Origin: Thermoplasmata archaeon
GTDB lineage: Archaea > Thermoplasmatota > Thermoplasmata > Lutacidiplasmatales > UBA184
Length of the DNA: 64,000 nucleotides
Direction of reading: 5' to 3'
NCBI GenBank assembly: GCA_022750195.1
Contig: JAKIWE010000004.1
Span: forward strand, 62,001-126,000
The translations under genes and the position numbers were made by a program. This document shows positions 17,404 to 25,440 of the stretch, piece after piece. The notes under the pieces are model-generated. The model had not been told where the DNA came from. It worked only from the letters and a program-made list of their open reading frames with translations, and ran no database searches. The stretch's first letter is position 1; every line of letters starts with the position of its first letter.

Positions 17404-17662
17404 CGCCCGACCTCGCCGGCAATCGGGAAGTCCGCCGCCGACCGCCCGGAGCTTCTTCCCCTGGACCTCCTCGCGGCTGCCCACCGACGGGAATCCTTCC
17501 CAACGCCCTCGCCCGCCGCTTCAGCGCTACTTCTCGCGCTGCTCGAGCATGGACCCGTACCGAGTCACTCCGGGATTCCCGAGTGGTCCCCGCCGCCCGA
17601 CTTCCCTCCACCCGCGCGGGCGGAGGAACAAGGATGATGCCGCGTGCCCTTTGTGCCTAGGA

Positions 17663-18214
17663 ATGACCGTGGGACGCGGGAAGGTCATCCTTCTCCGAGG
17701 CCCAATCGGATCGGGCAAGACCACCCTCCTACGCGGGCTCGGCCGTCGGCCGAAGACCCACTTCTGGATCCTAGAGTCCGACAAGGCCCTGGACTTCCAT
17801 CCGAGCGACCCTCACGGAAAGCATCCCGAGCATTTCGGGCTCGAGGTCGACCTCCTTGCGTTACACGGCCGAATTGTCCTGGAGCGCGGTTGGAACTTGT
17901 TGATCGAGTTCGGGTACATCTCGCGGGCGCACCTCGACCGCTTCCTCCGGGGGATTGGTCGCTCTCGACGTGATCCCCGAGTTCTTCTCCTCCGGCTGAC
18001 CGTCGACCCTAGGGTCGCGGTCCGAAGGAAGGCCACCCTGACGGCCCGATACGTGTTGGCCAGCCACCGTGGTTGGCAGCCTGAGCCTGTGTCGCCGGAG
18101 ATCGTGATCGACACCGACGGGCTACGCCCCAGTCAGGTGCTCCAGGCGGCCCGCACGGCTTTGAGGTCCCCTTCGCCGCGGAGGGGACGTACGACGAATC
18201 CGGCTGGACCTTGA
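17663..18214 (+). CDS. P-loop NTPase, small kinase-like
   Basis: From the ATG at 17663 the product has 183 residues and begins directly with a strand and a Walker A motif (VILLRGPIGSGKTTLLRGLG, about residues 7-26). The rest resembles small AAA_33/kinase-type P-loop proteins: an acidic ESDK segment, a hydrophobic strand LLIEFGYISRAHLDRFL, and a C-terminal VLLLRLTVDP strand like a nucleoside or shikimate-kinase lid region. The track start at 17549 adds a basic proline-rich stretch that looks noncoding. Substrate is unknown. The 259 bases between the Pop5-like gene and this start hold no feature I recognise. Confidence 0.7.
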   Translation: MTVGRGKVILLRGPIGSGKTTLLRGLGRRPKTHFWILESDKALDFHPSDPHGKHPEHFGLEVDLLALHGRIVLERGWNLLIEFGYISRAHLDRFLRGIGRSRRDPRVLLLRLTVDPRVAVRRKATLTARYVLASHRGWQPEPVSPEIVIDTDGLRPSQVLQAARTALRSPSPRRGRTTNPAGP

Positions 18215-18381
18215 CACCTGGCCCATTATGCGTCCTCAACCCCACCGACCGGGCCTCAGAACGGCCCGCGGGGTGCCCACGTCCGTAGCTCGCGGTCGGG
18301 GGGGGTTCAGAAGCCTTCGCGCTCTCTCGATGTTCGAGCTCCGGGGCGCCTCTTGAAACCAAGCTGGCCGCCGACCCACGA

Positions 18382-18389
18382 TATAAATA
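18382..18389 (+). promoter_or_regulatory. Consensus TATA box of the pilin-like gene
   Basis: TATAAATA at 18382-18389 is the best TATA match on this part of the plus strand. It predicts transcription from about 18408-18412, downstream of the TTG at 18403 used by the ORF track, and so favours the GTG at 18433 as start, although GGGGGGAGG precedes the TTG. Confidence 0.65.
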
Positions 18390-18402
18390 CCGGGGGGAGG
18401 CG

Positions 18403-19965
18403 TTGTACTACGCCCAGAACGGGTGGGCGTTCGTGCTCCAACCTCGTACCATTCGCCAGCGGCGGGCCCGCGCTCGCCGGGGCCAGGTCAGCGCCGTCGC
18501 CACGGTGCTCGGGCTCCTGCTGGTCGTGACGTTCATCACCACCTTCGTGCTGAATCCGCTGCCGGAGCTGATGGCCGACCTCGAGCTCCGCCACGTCTTC
18601 CTCGTCGAGAACCAGGTCTCGCGGCTTCAGTCGACGATCCTCGCCGAGGCGGACAACCCGCATCTTCGCCTGAGTCTCGCCTCCCCGGTTACCCTCGGCT
18701 CGCAGGCGAGTCCTCCGTTCGGTATCGGGGCCACCTCGACCGCGGCGTTCGCCGGAGGCTCCTCGAGGATCCAGACCACCTACCAGGTCGCGGAGATCGT
18801 CCCCGCCCCCCCTAGCTGGAACAACGGTAGCTCGTGCCTCACCGGCGGCAGCGGCCACTGTGCGGGCAACGGTCACATCGACACGTGGAACGTGACGAAC
18901 GCCAACAACACGACCTTCACCCTCACCGTGAACGGCAACTCGAACAGCATGGAGTACAACATCTCCGGGAACGACGACACGATCAATATCGGCTGGACCG
19001 GCGGGGACACCGGCTTCGTGCTGTTCAACATCAACGGCTCGCGCGACAACGTGATCTACAACAAGGGCGGCTCCGACACGACGCACCCGGTCGCCCAGTT
19101 CTTCTTTTACGGGGAGTCCGACACCTTCAATTTCAACCCGTCCGGCTCGCATTCGAGTCACGGCGGCATGACCGTCCAGGTCGTCTTCGTCGGCGAGGTC
19201 GGCGAGAGCTGCCCCGGCGGGAACCTTTCGGCCTCGGACCACGTCGGTGCGCTCTCCTCGGGGGGCAGCAACCTCGCCATGAGCGTGGTCTGGTGGAACC
19301 TCGTCGGCTGGGTCACCCCGATCCACCAGCAGACCTACCCAGGCGGCGGCGGGAACAACGAGACGATCTCCTGGTCGAACCAGAGCGGCTTCGTCCAGTG
19401 CGCCTTCACGCGGTCGTACACGTCGACCTACACGACGCAGAACCTCGGCGGCGTCGCGGTCACGCTCAACAATATCTACCTCCCCCGGGTCGTCGTCGCC
19501 CTCGACAACGGTGCGGTCGTCGAAGGGCAGGTCGGCGGAGCGAGCACGATGATCGACCCACCCGCCATCTCCTTCGTGCGCACTGCGCTCGGAATCGCCG
19601 CGTCAGTGACGCTGATGAACTTCATCGGCAATTTCACCGCCGAGAGCGGAGTGACCACCGCGGCGGTCGTCACGAGCCTCATCAGCGCTCACACGGTCAA
19701 TGTCGGGGGCACGAACGCCTCGCAGACTCTCGGAGGGACTTACTTCCTCAACCTGACGACCATGTTCCCCGGAGCGTGGACCGCGTTCTTCGCCAAGATG
19801 ACGCCCATGGTGCCCTCGGGCACGAGCTGTCAAGCGATCGCGCCGATCCCGAAACCGTACACCTGTCTTGACCCGCCCCCGGCGACCTACGAGAGGCTGG
19901 TCGTCCCGATCGTCGCCGAAGCGATCACGATCACCACGCTCACCATCGCGATCTCCCTCGACTGA
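18403..19965 (+). CDS. Secreted or surface-anchored protein with type IV pilin-like N-terminus
   Basis: A 510- to 520-residue protein. Near the N-terminus a basic stretch is followed by RRGQVSAVATVLGLLLVVTF, the arrangement of an archaeal class III (prepilin) signal with cleavage expected after Gly and a hydrophobic helix behind it. The remainder is Asn/Gly/Ser/Thr-rich and beta-like, with many N-glycosylation sequons (for example NNTTFTLTVNGNSNSMEYN) and four scattered cysteines, as in exported archaeal surface proteins. The start is uncertain: the track uses TTG 18403, but the TATA box suggests GTG 18433. No pilus ATPase or prepilin peptidase is near, so assembly into a filament is only possible. 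Confidence 0.7.
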   Translation: MYYAQNGWAFVLQPRTIRQRRARARRGQVSAVATVLGLLLVVTFITTFVLNPLPELMADLELRHVFLVENQVSRLQSTILAEADNPHLRLSLASPVTLGSQASPPFGIGATSTAAFAGGSSRIQTTYQVAEIVPAPPSWNNGSSCLTGGSGHCAGNGHIDTWNVTNANNTTFTLTVNGNSNSMEYNISGNDDTINIGWTGGDTGFVLFNINGSRDNVIYNKGGSDTTHPVAQFFFYGESDTFNFNPSGSHSSHGGMTVQVVFVGEVGESCPGGNLSASDHVGALSSGGSNLAMSVVWWNLVGWVTPIHQQTYPGGGGNNETISWSNQSGFVQCAFTRSYTSTYTTQNLGGVAVTLNNIYLPRVVVALDNGAVVEGQVGGASTMIDPPAISFVRTALGIAASVTLMNFIGNFTAESGVTTAAVVTSLISAHTVNVGGTNASQTLGGTYFLNLTTMFPGAWTAFFAKMTPMVPSGTSCQAIAPIPKPYTCLDPPPATYERLVVPIVAEAITITTLTIAISLD

Positions 19966-20026
19966 AGCGCGTCGGTTTCTCGACAGACTTATCTCGCTCC
20001 CTCGCTCCGAGGTCCGGGTACACGCT

Positions 20027-21586
20027 GTGCCGTCCGACGCGCTCGCGGCGGTCCGGATCCGGCGCGCGCTCCTCTCGGTGTTCTCCACCGACGGCCTGGT
20101 CGACCTTGCCGCCGGACTTCACCGGCACGGGGTCGAGCTGATCGCCACGACGGGCACGCGCAAGCACCTAGCGGACCACGGGCTCGCCTCGAAATCGGTC
20201 GAAGAGATCGGGGCGACCGCGGCCGCCCTCGGGGGCCGGGTCAAGACGCTCCACCCGGCCGTGCTGGGACCGATCCTGGCCCCGAGGACCCCCGACGGTC
20301 TCCGCGAGATCGCCCAGGAGGGATGGGCCCCCATCGACGTGGTCGTCGTGAACTTCTACCCGTTCGTCGCGACCGCCCGCCGTGGAGCAAGCCTCGCCGA
20401 GCGCGTCGAGGCGATCGATGTGGGCGGGGTGACCCTCGCTCGCGCCGCCGCGAAGAACTTCGCCTGGGTCGCGGTCGTCTCCGACCCGTCCGACTACCCG
20501 CCCCTCCTCCAGGAGCTCGCCGCTACGGGGGGCTCCGTCTCGCCGACGCTCCGCGCGCGCCTCGCCGAAGACGCCTTCGCCCGATGCGCCGCCTACGACG
20601 CCGAGATCGCGGTCGGGTTGGACCCGGCTTCCCCCAAGTTCCCGGAGCTGCTCGTCCTACGCCGTTCGAACCTCGAGCTGCGGTACGGCGAGAACCCCCA
20701 CCAGGCGGCGGCCGGCTACCAGCTCCTCGCCCCCGAGGCCGCGCCGCTGCTCGCGACGCCGCTCAAGCTGAGGAAGGGGGCGGCGCTCTCCTACACGAAC
20801 CTCATCGACCTCGACACGGCCGTCCGGATCGTGGGGGAGTTCCCCACCCCGACGGCCGCGGTCGTCAAGCACGCGACCCCCTGCGGGGTCGCCTCCGGGG
20901 CGACGATCGCCGACGCCATCGCCCAGGCGATCGCGACCGACCCGGTGGCGCGGTACGGCTGCGCGATCGCCGTGAACCGGCCGGTCGGCCTTGAGGTCCC
21001 TCCGGTACTGCACGGGGTCTTTGTCGACAGCCTCGCGGCCCCCAAGTTCGAGGACGAGGTCTTCCCGCTCCTCGAGAAGCGGGCGAAGCTCAAGCTCGTC
21101 GAGGCCCCGCCGCCGGAGCTCACCGTGCCCCGATGGGAGCTCCGCAGCACCCTGGGCCACCTGCTCCTCCAGGAGACGGACCAGCGGGAGCTCCTCCCGA
21201 CCGAGTTCCGACCCGTCACCTCGCGCACCGCGACACCGCACGAGGCGTGTGCGCTCGATTTCGCGTGGCGCGTCGCCCGCCACGCCCGGTCGAACAGCAT
21301 CGTCCTCGCTCAGGGGTCGGTCACGGTGGGAATCGGCTCCGGTCAGCCGACGCGCGTCAAGGCGGTCGAGCTGGCGGTCGAGGTCGCGGGGGACCGGGCC
21401 AAGGGCTCGGTGCTCGCCTCCGACGCGTTCTTCCCGTTCGCGGACGGCATCGAGGCTGCCGGCAGGGCCGGGGTCGCGGCGATCCTCCAGCCCGGGGGCA
21501 GCCTGCGCGACACGGAAGTGATCGCCGCCGCGGAGCGGTGGAAAATGGCGATGTACTTCACGGGTTGGCGGATCTTCCGCCACTAG
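20027..21586 (+). CDS. purH: Bifunctional AICAR transformylase/IMP cyclohydrolase
   Basis: PurH carries out the last two steps of IMP synthesis, formyl transfer from 10-formyl-THF to AICAR and ring closure. The 519-residue product has the N-terminal MGS-like cyclohydrolase domain (LIATTGTRKHLADHG, GGRVKTLHPAVLG) and the C-terminal transformylase domain (ELRYGENPHQ, VVKHATPCGVASG, GIGSGQPTRV, SDAFFPFADGIE). The KH-x-x-PCG motif keeps the catalytic Lys-His pair. I take the GTG at 20027; the track start at 19868 lies inside the upstream gene. The window also encodes PurP for the same formylation step. Confidence 0.95.
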   Translation: MPSDALAAVRIRRALLSVFSTDGLVDLAAGLHRHGVELIATTGTRKHLADHGLASKSVEEIGATAAALGGRVKTLHPAVLGPILAPRTPDGLREIAQEGWAPIDVVVVNFYPFVATARRGASLAERVEAIDVGGVTLARAAAKNFAWVAVVSDPSDYPPLLQELAATGGSVSPTLRARLAEDAFARCAAYDAEIAVGLDPASPKFPELLVLRRSNLELRYGENPHQAAAGYQLLAPEAAPLLATPLKLRKGAALSYTNLIDLDTAVRIVGEFPTPTAAVVKHATPCGVASGATIADAIAQAIATDPVARYGCAIAVNRPVGLEVPPVLHGVFVDSLAAPKFEDEVFPLLEKRAKLKLVEAPPPELTVPRWELRSTLGHLLLQETDQRELLPTEFRPVTSRTATPHEACALDFAWRVARHARSNSIVLAQGSVTVGIGSGQPTRVKAVELAVEVAGDRAKGSVLASDAFFPFADGIEAAGRAGVAAILQPGGSLRDTEVIAAAERWKMAMYFTGWRIFRH

Positions 21587-21611
21587 CCGCGAAGGCCACC
21601 GACGCCCCGGT

Positions 21612-21950
21612 TCAAACGAAGGTGAAGTACTTCCGCAGGATCGTGCGGAACTCGTTCGGGCTGACCGGTCCGACCTCCCGGCCCCGTTCCCGCCCCTCGG
21701 CGACGAACAGGTAGGTCGGGATCGAGTGGATGCCGTACGACCGCGTGACCCGGTCGGCCTCGCCGACATCGACCTTCGTGAACTTGATCCGGCCCGCGAG
21801 GCTGACGGAGAGGTCCTTGAGCACGGGCTCGACGGTGCGGCAGGGACCGCACCAGTCGGCGTAGAAGTCCACGACGACCGGCAACGGCGAGTGGATGACC
21901 TCCTCGTCGAACGTCTCGTCGTTCACCAGGATCAGCGTCTCGTTCCCCAT
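21612..21950 (-). CDS. trxA: Thioredoxin
   Basis: A 112-residue thioredoxin with the active-site motif YADWCGPCRTVEPVL (about residues 29-43), the buried Asp-equivalent region before it (VVVDF), and the cis-Pro segment SIPTYLF. It reduces disulfides in the cytoplasm. I use the ATG at 21950 rather than the track start at 22049, since the longer version overlaps the mutY start. A TATA-like GTTCAAATGC about 35 bases upstream would give a short leader. mutY diverges from the same 92-base intergenic region. Confidence 0.93.
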   Translation of the reverse strand: MGNETLILVNDETFDEEVIHSPLPVVVDFYADWCGPCRTVEPVLKDLSVSLAGRIKFTKVDVGEADRVTRSYGIHSIPTYLFVAEGRERGREVGPVSPNEFRTILRKYFTFV

Positions 21951-22042
21951 GCGTCGTCCGCCGTCAGTGAACGAGCTCGGTAGGGCATTTGAACTCTGCG
22001 TTCCTCTCGCGCAAGGGGATAGGCTCGAACCGTCCGGGAGCG

Positions 22043-23119
22043 ATGTCACGGGGCGCGAAGCGTCCGGCGGCGACCCGGCGGCTCCTCCGTTGGTTCGATC
22101 GCCACCGCCGGGCGCTGCCGTGGCGGCGAAACCGGGACCCGTACCGGGTGTGGGTCGCGGAGGTCCTGCTGCAGCAGACGCGCGTCGCCCAGGCGGCCCC
22201 GTACTTCGAGCGGTTCGTCGACCGGTTCCCGACGGTCGAGGAGCTCGCCCGGGCCGACCGCGAGGAGGTCCTCAAGCTCTGGGAGGGTGCGGGGTACTAC
22301 GGCCGGGCCCGTCGGCTGCACGAGGCGGCCCGAGCGGTCGTCGCGCAGTACGGGGGGCGGCTCCCCCAGACGCCGGAGGCGCTGTCCCGGCTCCCCGGCA
22401 TCGGTCCCTACACGGCGGCGGCCGTCGCCACCCTGGCGTTCGATGCGCCGGTCGTCGCTCTCGAGGCGAACGGCCTGCGCGTCGCGGCTCGCCTGACGCT
22501 CGAACGGGGCGACCTGCGTCGCCCGGTCGTTCGCCGTCGACTCGAGCGCGCCCTCGCCGCGTACCTGCCCGCCGAGCGCGCCGGCGCGTTCAACGAGGGT
22601 ATCATGGAACTCGGGGAAACGGTCTGCCGACCGGTCGCTCCCGACTGCCCTCGATGCCCGCTACGGACGGAGTGCCGCGCGTTCCGCGAGCTCGCCAACC
22701 CAGCTTCGGTCCCGACGGCACAGGCCCGACCCAGGCGCCCTCATGTCGTGGCCGCGGTGGTCGTGGTGGAGCGGAACGGCAGGTGGCTCGTCCGTCGTAG
22801 GCCCCCCACCGGGCTGCTGGGGGGCCTTTGGGAGTTCCCCGGGGGTAAGCCTCGCCGGGGGGAGTCGCTGACCGCGGCCGCACGGCGGGAACTCCGCGAG
22901 GAGGCCGGTCTGACCGCTCGAGAGCTCACCCGCGTTGGGGTGGTGAGGCACGCCTACAGCCACTTCTCGGTCGAGCTCCACGTCTTCCAAGGGACGGCGG
23001 CGGGGCGGACACGCACCGAGCGGCCGGACGCCCTGCTTCGATGGATGACGCCCCCCGAGTTCGACCGCCTGCCGAGACCGAAGGCGACGATCAAGGTGCT
23101 CGGCCTCCTCACCCCGTAG
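22043..23119 (+). CDS. mutY: A/G-specific adenine glycosylase with NUDIX domain
   Basis: Removes adenine mispaired with 8-oxoguanine. The 358-residue protein has the HhH-GPD domain: LLQQTRVAQAAPYFERF with the catalytic Glu-region, the HhH hairpin LPGIGPYTAAAV, and the 4Fe-4S loop C-x6-C-x2-C-x5-C (CRPVAPDCPRCPLRTEC). A NUDIX-like C-terminal domain (GGLWEFPGGKPRRGES, REEAGL) recognises 8-oxoguanine. One oddity: where MutY has the catalytic Asp in ALDGN the sequence reads ALEAN, and the DNA (ctcgaggcgaac) confirms Glu. Start at the ATG 22043, preceded by GGGAG. Confidence 0.93.
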   Translation: MSRGAKRPAATRRLLRWFDRHRRALPWRRNRDPYRVWVAEVLLQQTRVAQAAPYFERFVDRFPTVEELARADREEVLKLWEGAGYYGRARRLHEAARAVVAQYGGRLPQTPEALSRLPGIGPYTAAAVATLAFDAPVVALEANGLRVAARLTLERGDLRRPVVRRRLERALAAYLPAERAGAFNEGIMELGETVCRPVAPDCPRCPLRTECRAFRELANPASVPTAQARPRRPHVVAAVVVVERNGRWLVRRRPPTGLLGGLWEFPGGKPRRGESLTAAARRELREEAGLTARELTRVGVVRHAYSHFSVELHVFQGTAAGRTRTERPDALLRWMTPPEFDRLPRPKATIKVLGLLTP

Positions 23120-24473
23120 GGAGGAGCTTTCCGGGGTTCAAGATCCCGTCGGGATCGCACCTCCGTTTGAACGACCGGAGCAGGTCGACAGCGACGGTGC
23201 CGAGCTCGCGGTTGAGCCACGACGATTTCACAAGGCCGATGCCGTGTTCCCCGCTGACCGTCCCCCCCAGGCGATGGGCCGCGAGGAGGACAGCCCTTCG
23301 GAGTCTGCGGCCGCCGGCACTTGCAGGGTCGATCCCGAAGTTCGGGTGCACGTTCCCCTCGCCAAGGTGACCGTACACCGCGAACGGGACCCCGGACCGA
23401 CGTGCGATCCGTCGGAGGGTGTCGACCAGTTCGTCCAGGCGGGCGAGCGGTACCGCCACGTCCTCACGGATTCGCCGACCCATCTCCGCGTCTAGTTGGG
23501 TCCCGGCCCGGCCCCTCAAGGTCCACAGCTCGTCCGCCTCCGCTACCCAGGTCGGCCGCCGGTCGACGCCTTCGGCCCGCAAGGCACGGAGGAGCCGGCG
23601 GGCCCCCTCCGCGTGAGAGGAACGGTGGGAAGCTTCCAGCTCAGCCATGAGGAGCCCGCCCGGACCTGGGTCGGTGCCGAGGGCGGAGCCGAGGAGCCGC
23701 GCAGACGGCCGGTCGGCGAACTCGACCGCGGAGAGCCCCGGAACGTTCGCGCCGGCAAGACGTACCGCCAGACGCCCAAGCCGGACCCGGGCCGGCAGGG
23801 GAACGACCAATCCTCGGCGCGACGCCGGACGGGGCGCCAACGCTACCGTCAGCTCCGTGAACCAGCCGAGGGTGCCCTCGCTTCCGACGAAGGCGCCGAG
23901 GAGATCGGGTCCGGCGCTCCGCTTGAGGGCGTCGGTCCCGAGCCTCAGGAGTTCCCCCGTCCCGAGCACCGCGCGGGCACCGACGATCCACCGCCGGGTG
24001 GGACCGTACCGGAAGCTCCGGGGCCCCGATGCGTTCGTGGCTGCATTCCCGCCCACGGTGGACTGCTGCCAAGAGCCCGGGTTCGGAGGGAAGAAGAGGC
24101 CCAAGTGGGCGAGGGCTCGATCGAGGTCTGCATTCACCACCCCCGGTTCCAGCCGGGCGCGGCGGGCCGACGGATCGACCGCTCGGATCCGATCCCAGCC
24201 CCCGAAATCGACCGAAACCGTCGAGGGCGAGCCGGAGGATTCGCCGTTCAGGGAGGTTCCGCCCCCTCGGGCGACCAGCCCGATCTTCTCCCGTCGGGCC
24301 CATAGGATCAGTCGGACAAGGTCCGGAACGGTCCGCGGTCGCACGACGGCCGCCGCCCCGCCGGAAAGATACGACGCGTCCCGCCCGAGCCGGTCGCGGA
24401 GAGCGGGGTCGACCAGGACCCGACCTGGGAGCAACCGGGAGAGGGACTCGAGAGGAACGGCGACGCGCCCCAT
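23109..24473 (-). CDS. FAD-linked oxidase, GlcD/D-lactate dehydrogenase type
   Basis: A 454-residue enzyme of the vanillyl-alcohol oxidase fold family. The N-terminal PCMH FAD-binding domain contains RGGGTSLNGE and the segment NPGSWQQSTVGGNAATNASG; the C-terminal substrate domain holds VYGHLGEGNVHPNFG, where histidines bind the 2-hydroxyacid, and GTVSGEHGIGLVK near the end. These are the hallmarks of glycolate oxidase subunit D and D-lactate dehydrogenases. No GlcE or GlcF partner is adjacent, and it lacks a C-terminal iron-sulfur extension, so it would need a separate electron acceptor. It overlaps the end of mutY by 11 bases on the opposite strand. Confidence 0.9.
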   Translation of the reverse strand: MGRVAVPLESLSRLLPGRVLVDPALRDRLGRDASYLSGGAAAVVRPRTVPDLVRLILWARREKIGLVARGGGTSLNGESSGSPSTVSVDFGGWDRIRAVDPSARRARLEPGVVNADLDRALAHLGLFFPPNPGSWQQSTVGGNAATNASGPRSFRYGPTRRWIVGARAVLGTGELLRLGTDALKRSAGPDLLGAFVGSEGTLGWFTELTVALAPRPASRRGLVVPLPARVRLGRLAVRLAGANVPGLSAVEFADRPSARLLGSALGTDPGPGGLLMAELEASHRSSHAEGARRLLRALRAEGVDRRPTWVAEADELWTLRGRAGTQLDAEMGRRIREDVAVPLARLDELVDTLRRIARRSGVPFAVYGHLGEGNVHPNFGIDPASAGGRRLRRAVLLAAHRLGGTVSGEHGIGLVKSSWLNRELGTVAVDLLRSFKRRCDPDGILNPGKLLPTG

Positions 24474-24521
24474 GACCGTCGCGGGGCAGGCGACCCGGGC
24501 TTACCGACTATCGGTCCGGAC

Positions 24522-24911
24522 TCAGCTAGGGGGCTGCGTCTCAGGGGGGGCGGGCGGAGGGGCGGGGCCGACCGCCTCGATCAGCTCTCGGACAGCGAAC
24601 GGCCGGCGCACGATGGCCGAGATACCGAGGTTGCGGGCCTTCGCGATCACTTCGGCCGAGCGGGTCCCGGTGAGGAGGACGACCTTGAGATTCGCGCACT
24701 GCTGGCGCGCCTGGACGATCGCCCGCTCCCAGTCCGGATCCTGCAGGTCCGCATCGACCACGACGACGAGATCTTGGGCGCCGGGAGGGATGGACAGGAC
24801 CGCCGCTCCGGAGGCGAGGTCGCCGACGATCCGGTGATGGTGGAGTCGGAGTAGACCCCGAAGTAGGAGTCGAGTCTCCTCGCTTCCGCCCGCGACGATG
24901 ACGTCCGTCAT
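24522..24911 (-). CDS. Response-regulator receiver-like protein
   Basis: A 129-residue single-domain protein with the CheY-like alternation of strands and helices: MTDVIVAGGSEETRLLLRGLL, the strand DLVVVVDADLQDPDW holding the putative phospho-acceptor Asp, LKVVLLTGTRS with the conserved Thr, and the C-terminal IVRRPFAVRELIEAV in which the receiver KP pair is RP (Arg in place of the invariant Lys). The Arg substitution could weaken phosphorylation. A proline-rich tail ends the protein and there is no output domain. The ATG at 24911 gives a normal receiver length. Confidence 0.75.
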   Translation of the reverse strand: MTDVIVAGGSEETRLLLRGLLRLHHHRIVGDLASGAAVLSIPPGAQDLVVVVDADLQDPDWERAIVQARQQCANLKVVLLTGTRSAEVIAKARNLGISAIVRRPFAVRELIEAVGPAPPPAPPETQPPS

Positions 24912-25190
24912 GCCGTCCAGAGGCTCCGTACGGCGCGCGTACCCGCCGTCCCTACCCGGTAGGGACGCGGAACCGGGGTCACCGGGTCCGTTCGGGCAGC
25001 GGCGTGCCGCCGCACCTCTCCGCAGAATGTGGGTGGGACTGCTTCTTGAACCTTGCCGTAACTCGGGTGGACCCATTTCGGGCCCGACGCGGTGTTCTCG
25101 GCCCCTCGATCTTGGGCAAGCTCCGGGCTCCGAACGAGCTGCGAGAGGCCGTTCCCCGGGGGGCTTCGTTCACCGTCCACCCCACCCGGA
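24912..25190. other. Noncoding stretch upstream of the candidate RNA
   Basis: No convincing gene is seen between the receiver-like gene start and the TATA box at 25193. The listed ORFs here change reading properties on both strands and lack family features. The stretch presumably holds the minus-strand promoter of the receiver-like gene, but no clear TATA box was found. Confidence 0.5.
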
Positions 25191-25192
25191 AC

Positions 25193-25200
25193 CTATATAG
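25193..25200 (+). promoter_or_regulatory. Strong TATA box ahead of a candidate structured RNA
   Basis: CTATATAG at 25193-25200 is a good archaeal TATA box in an otherwise GC-rich gap. It predicts a start near 25218-25224, about 220 bases ahead of the next gene and just ahead of a long inverted repeat. Confidence 0.65.
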
Positions 25201-25217
25201 ACTGTCGCGGCTGTACA

Positions 25218-25326
25218 GATATTGGCCTCGGGTACCGGTCGAACGAGCTCAGGGTGGCAACGTCCGCAAGGCTCGGAGCCCGTCGACCGGTGCCTTCCCT
25301 GTTCGCCGAACTCTTGATGTGATTTT
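25218..25326 (+). ncRNA. Candidate structured small RNA (or long leader of the zinc-ribbon gene)
   Basis: Twelve bases at 25231-25242 (GGTACCGGTCGA) pair with 25283-25294 (TCGACCGGTGCC), one G-U pair included. Inside, CGAGC (25244-25248) pairs with GCTCG (25270-25274), leaving an internal loop and an apical loop of about 20 bases. A TATA box precedes the structure and a TTTT run (25323-25326) follows it, so an independent transcript of roughly 105 bases is plausible. It matches no RNA family I can recognise (not tRNA, 5S, SRP, or an obvious H/ACA or C/D guide). Confidence 0.5.
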
Positions 25327-25440
25327 CTCGGCGTGCGCAGCGCCTACTCCCGGGCGCGATCTTCGGAGGAGAGCTCCCGAAACCCATTCGCTTCCGTTGC
25401 GGCGATAAGTTCTTCCGTCAAATTCGGGCACTGTTCGGCG

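Noticed and set aside
25218-25326. H/ACA or C/D guide RNA
   Set aside because: No ACA box at the expected distance after the hairpin and no paired C and D boxes; only a long stem is certain.
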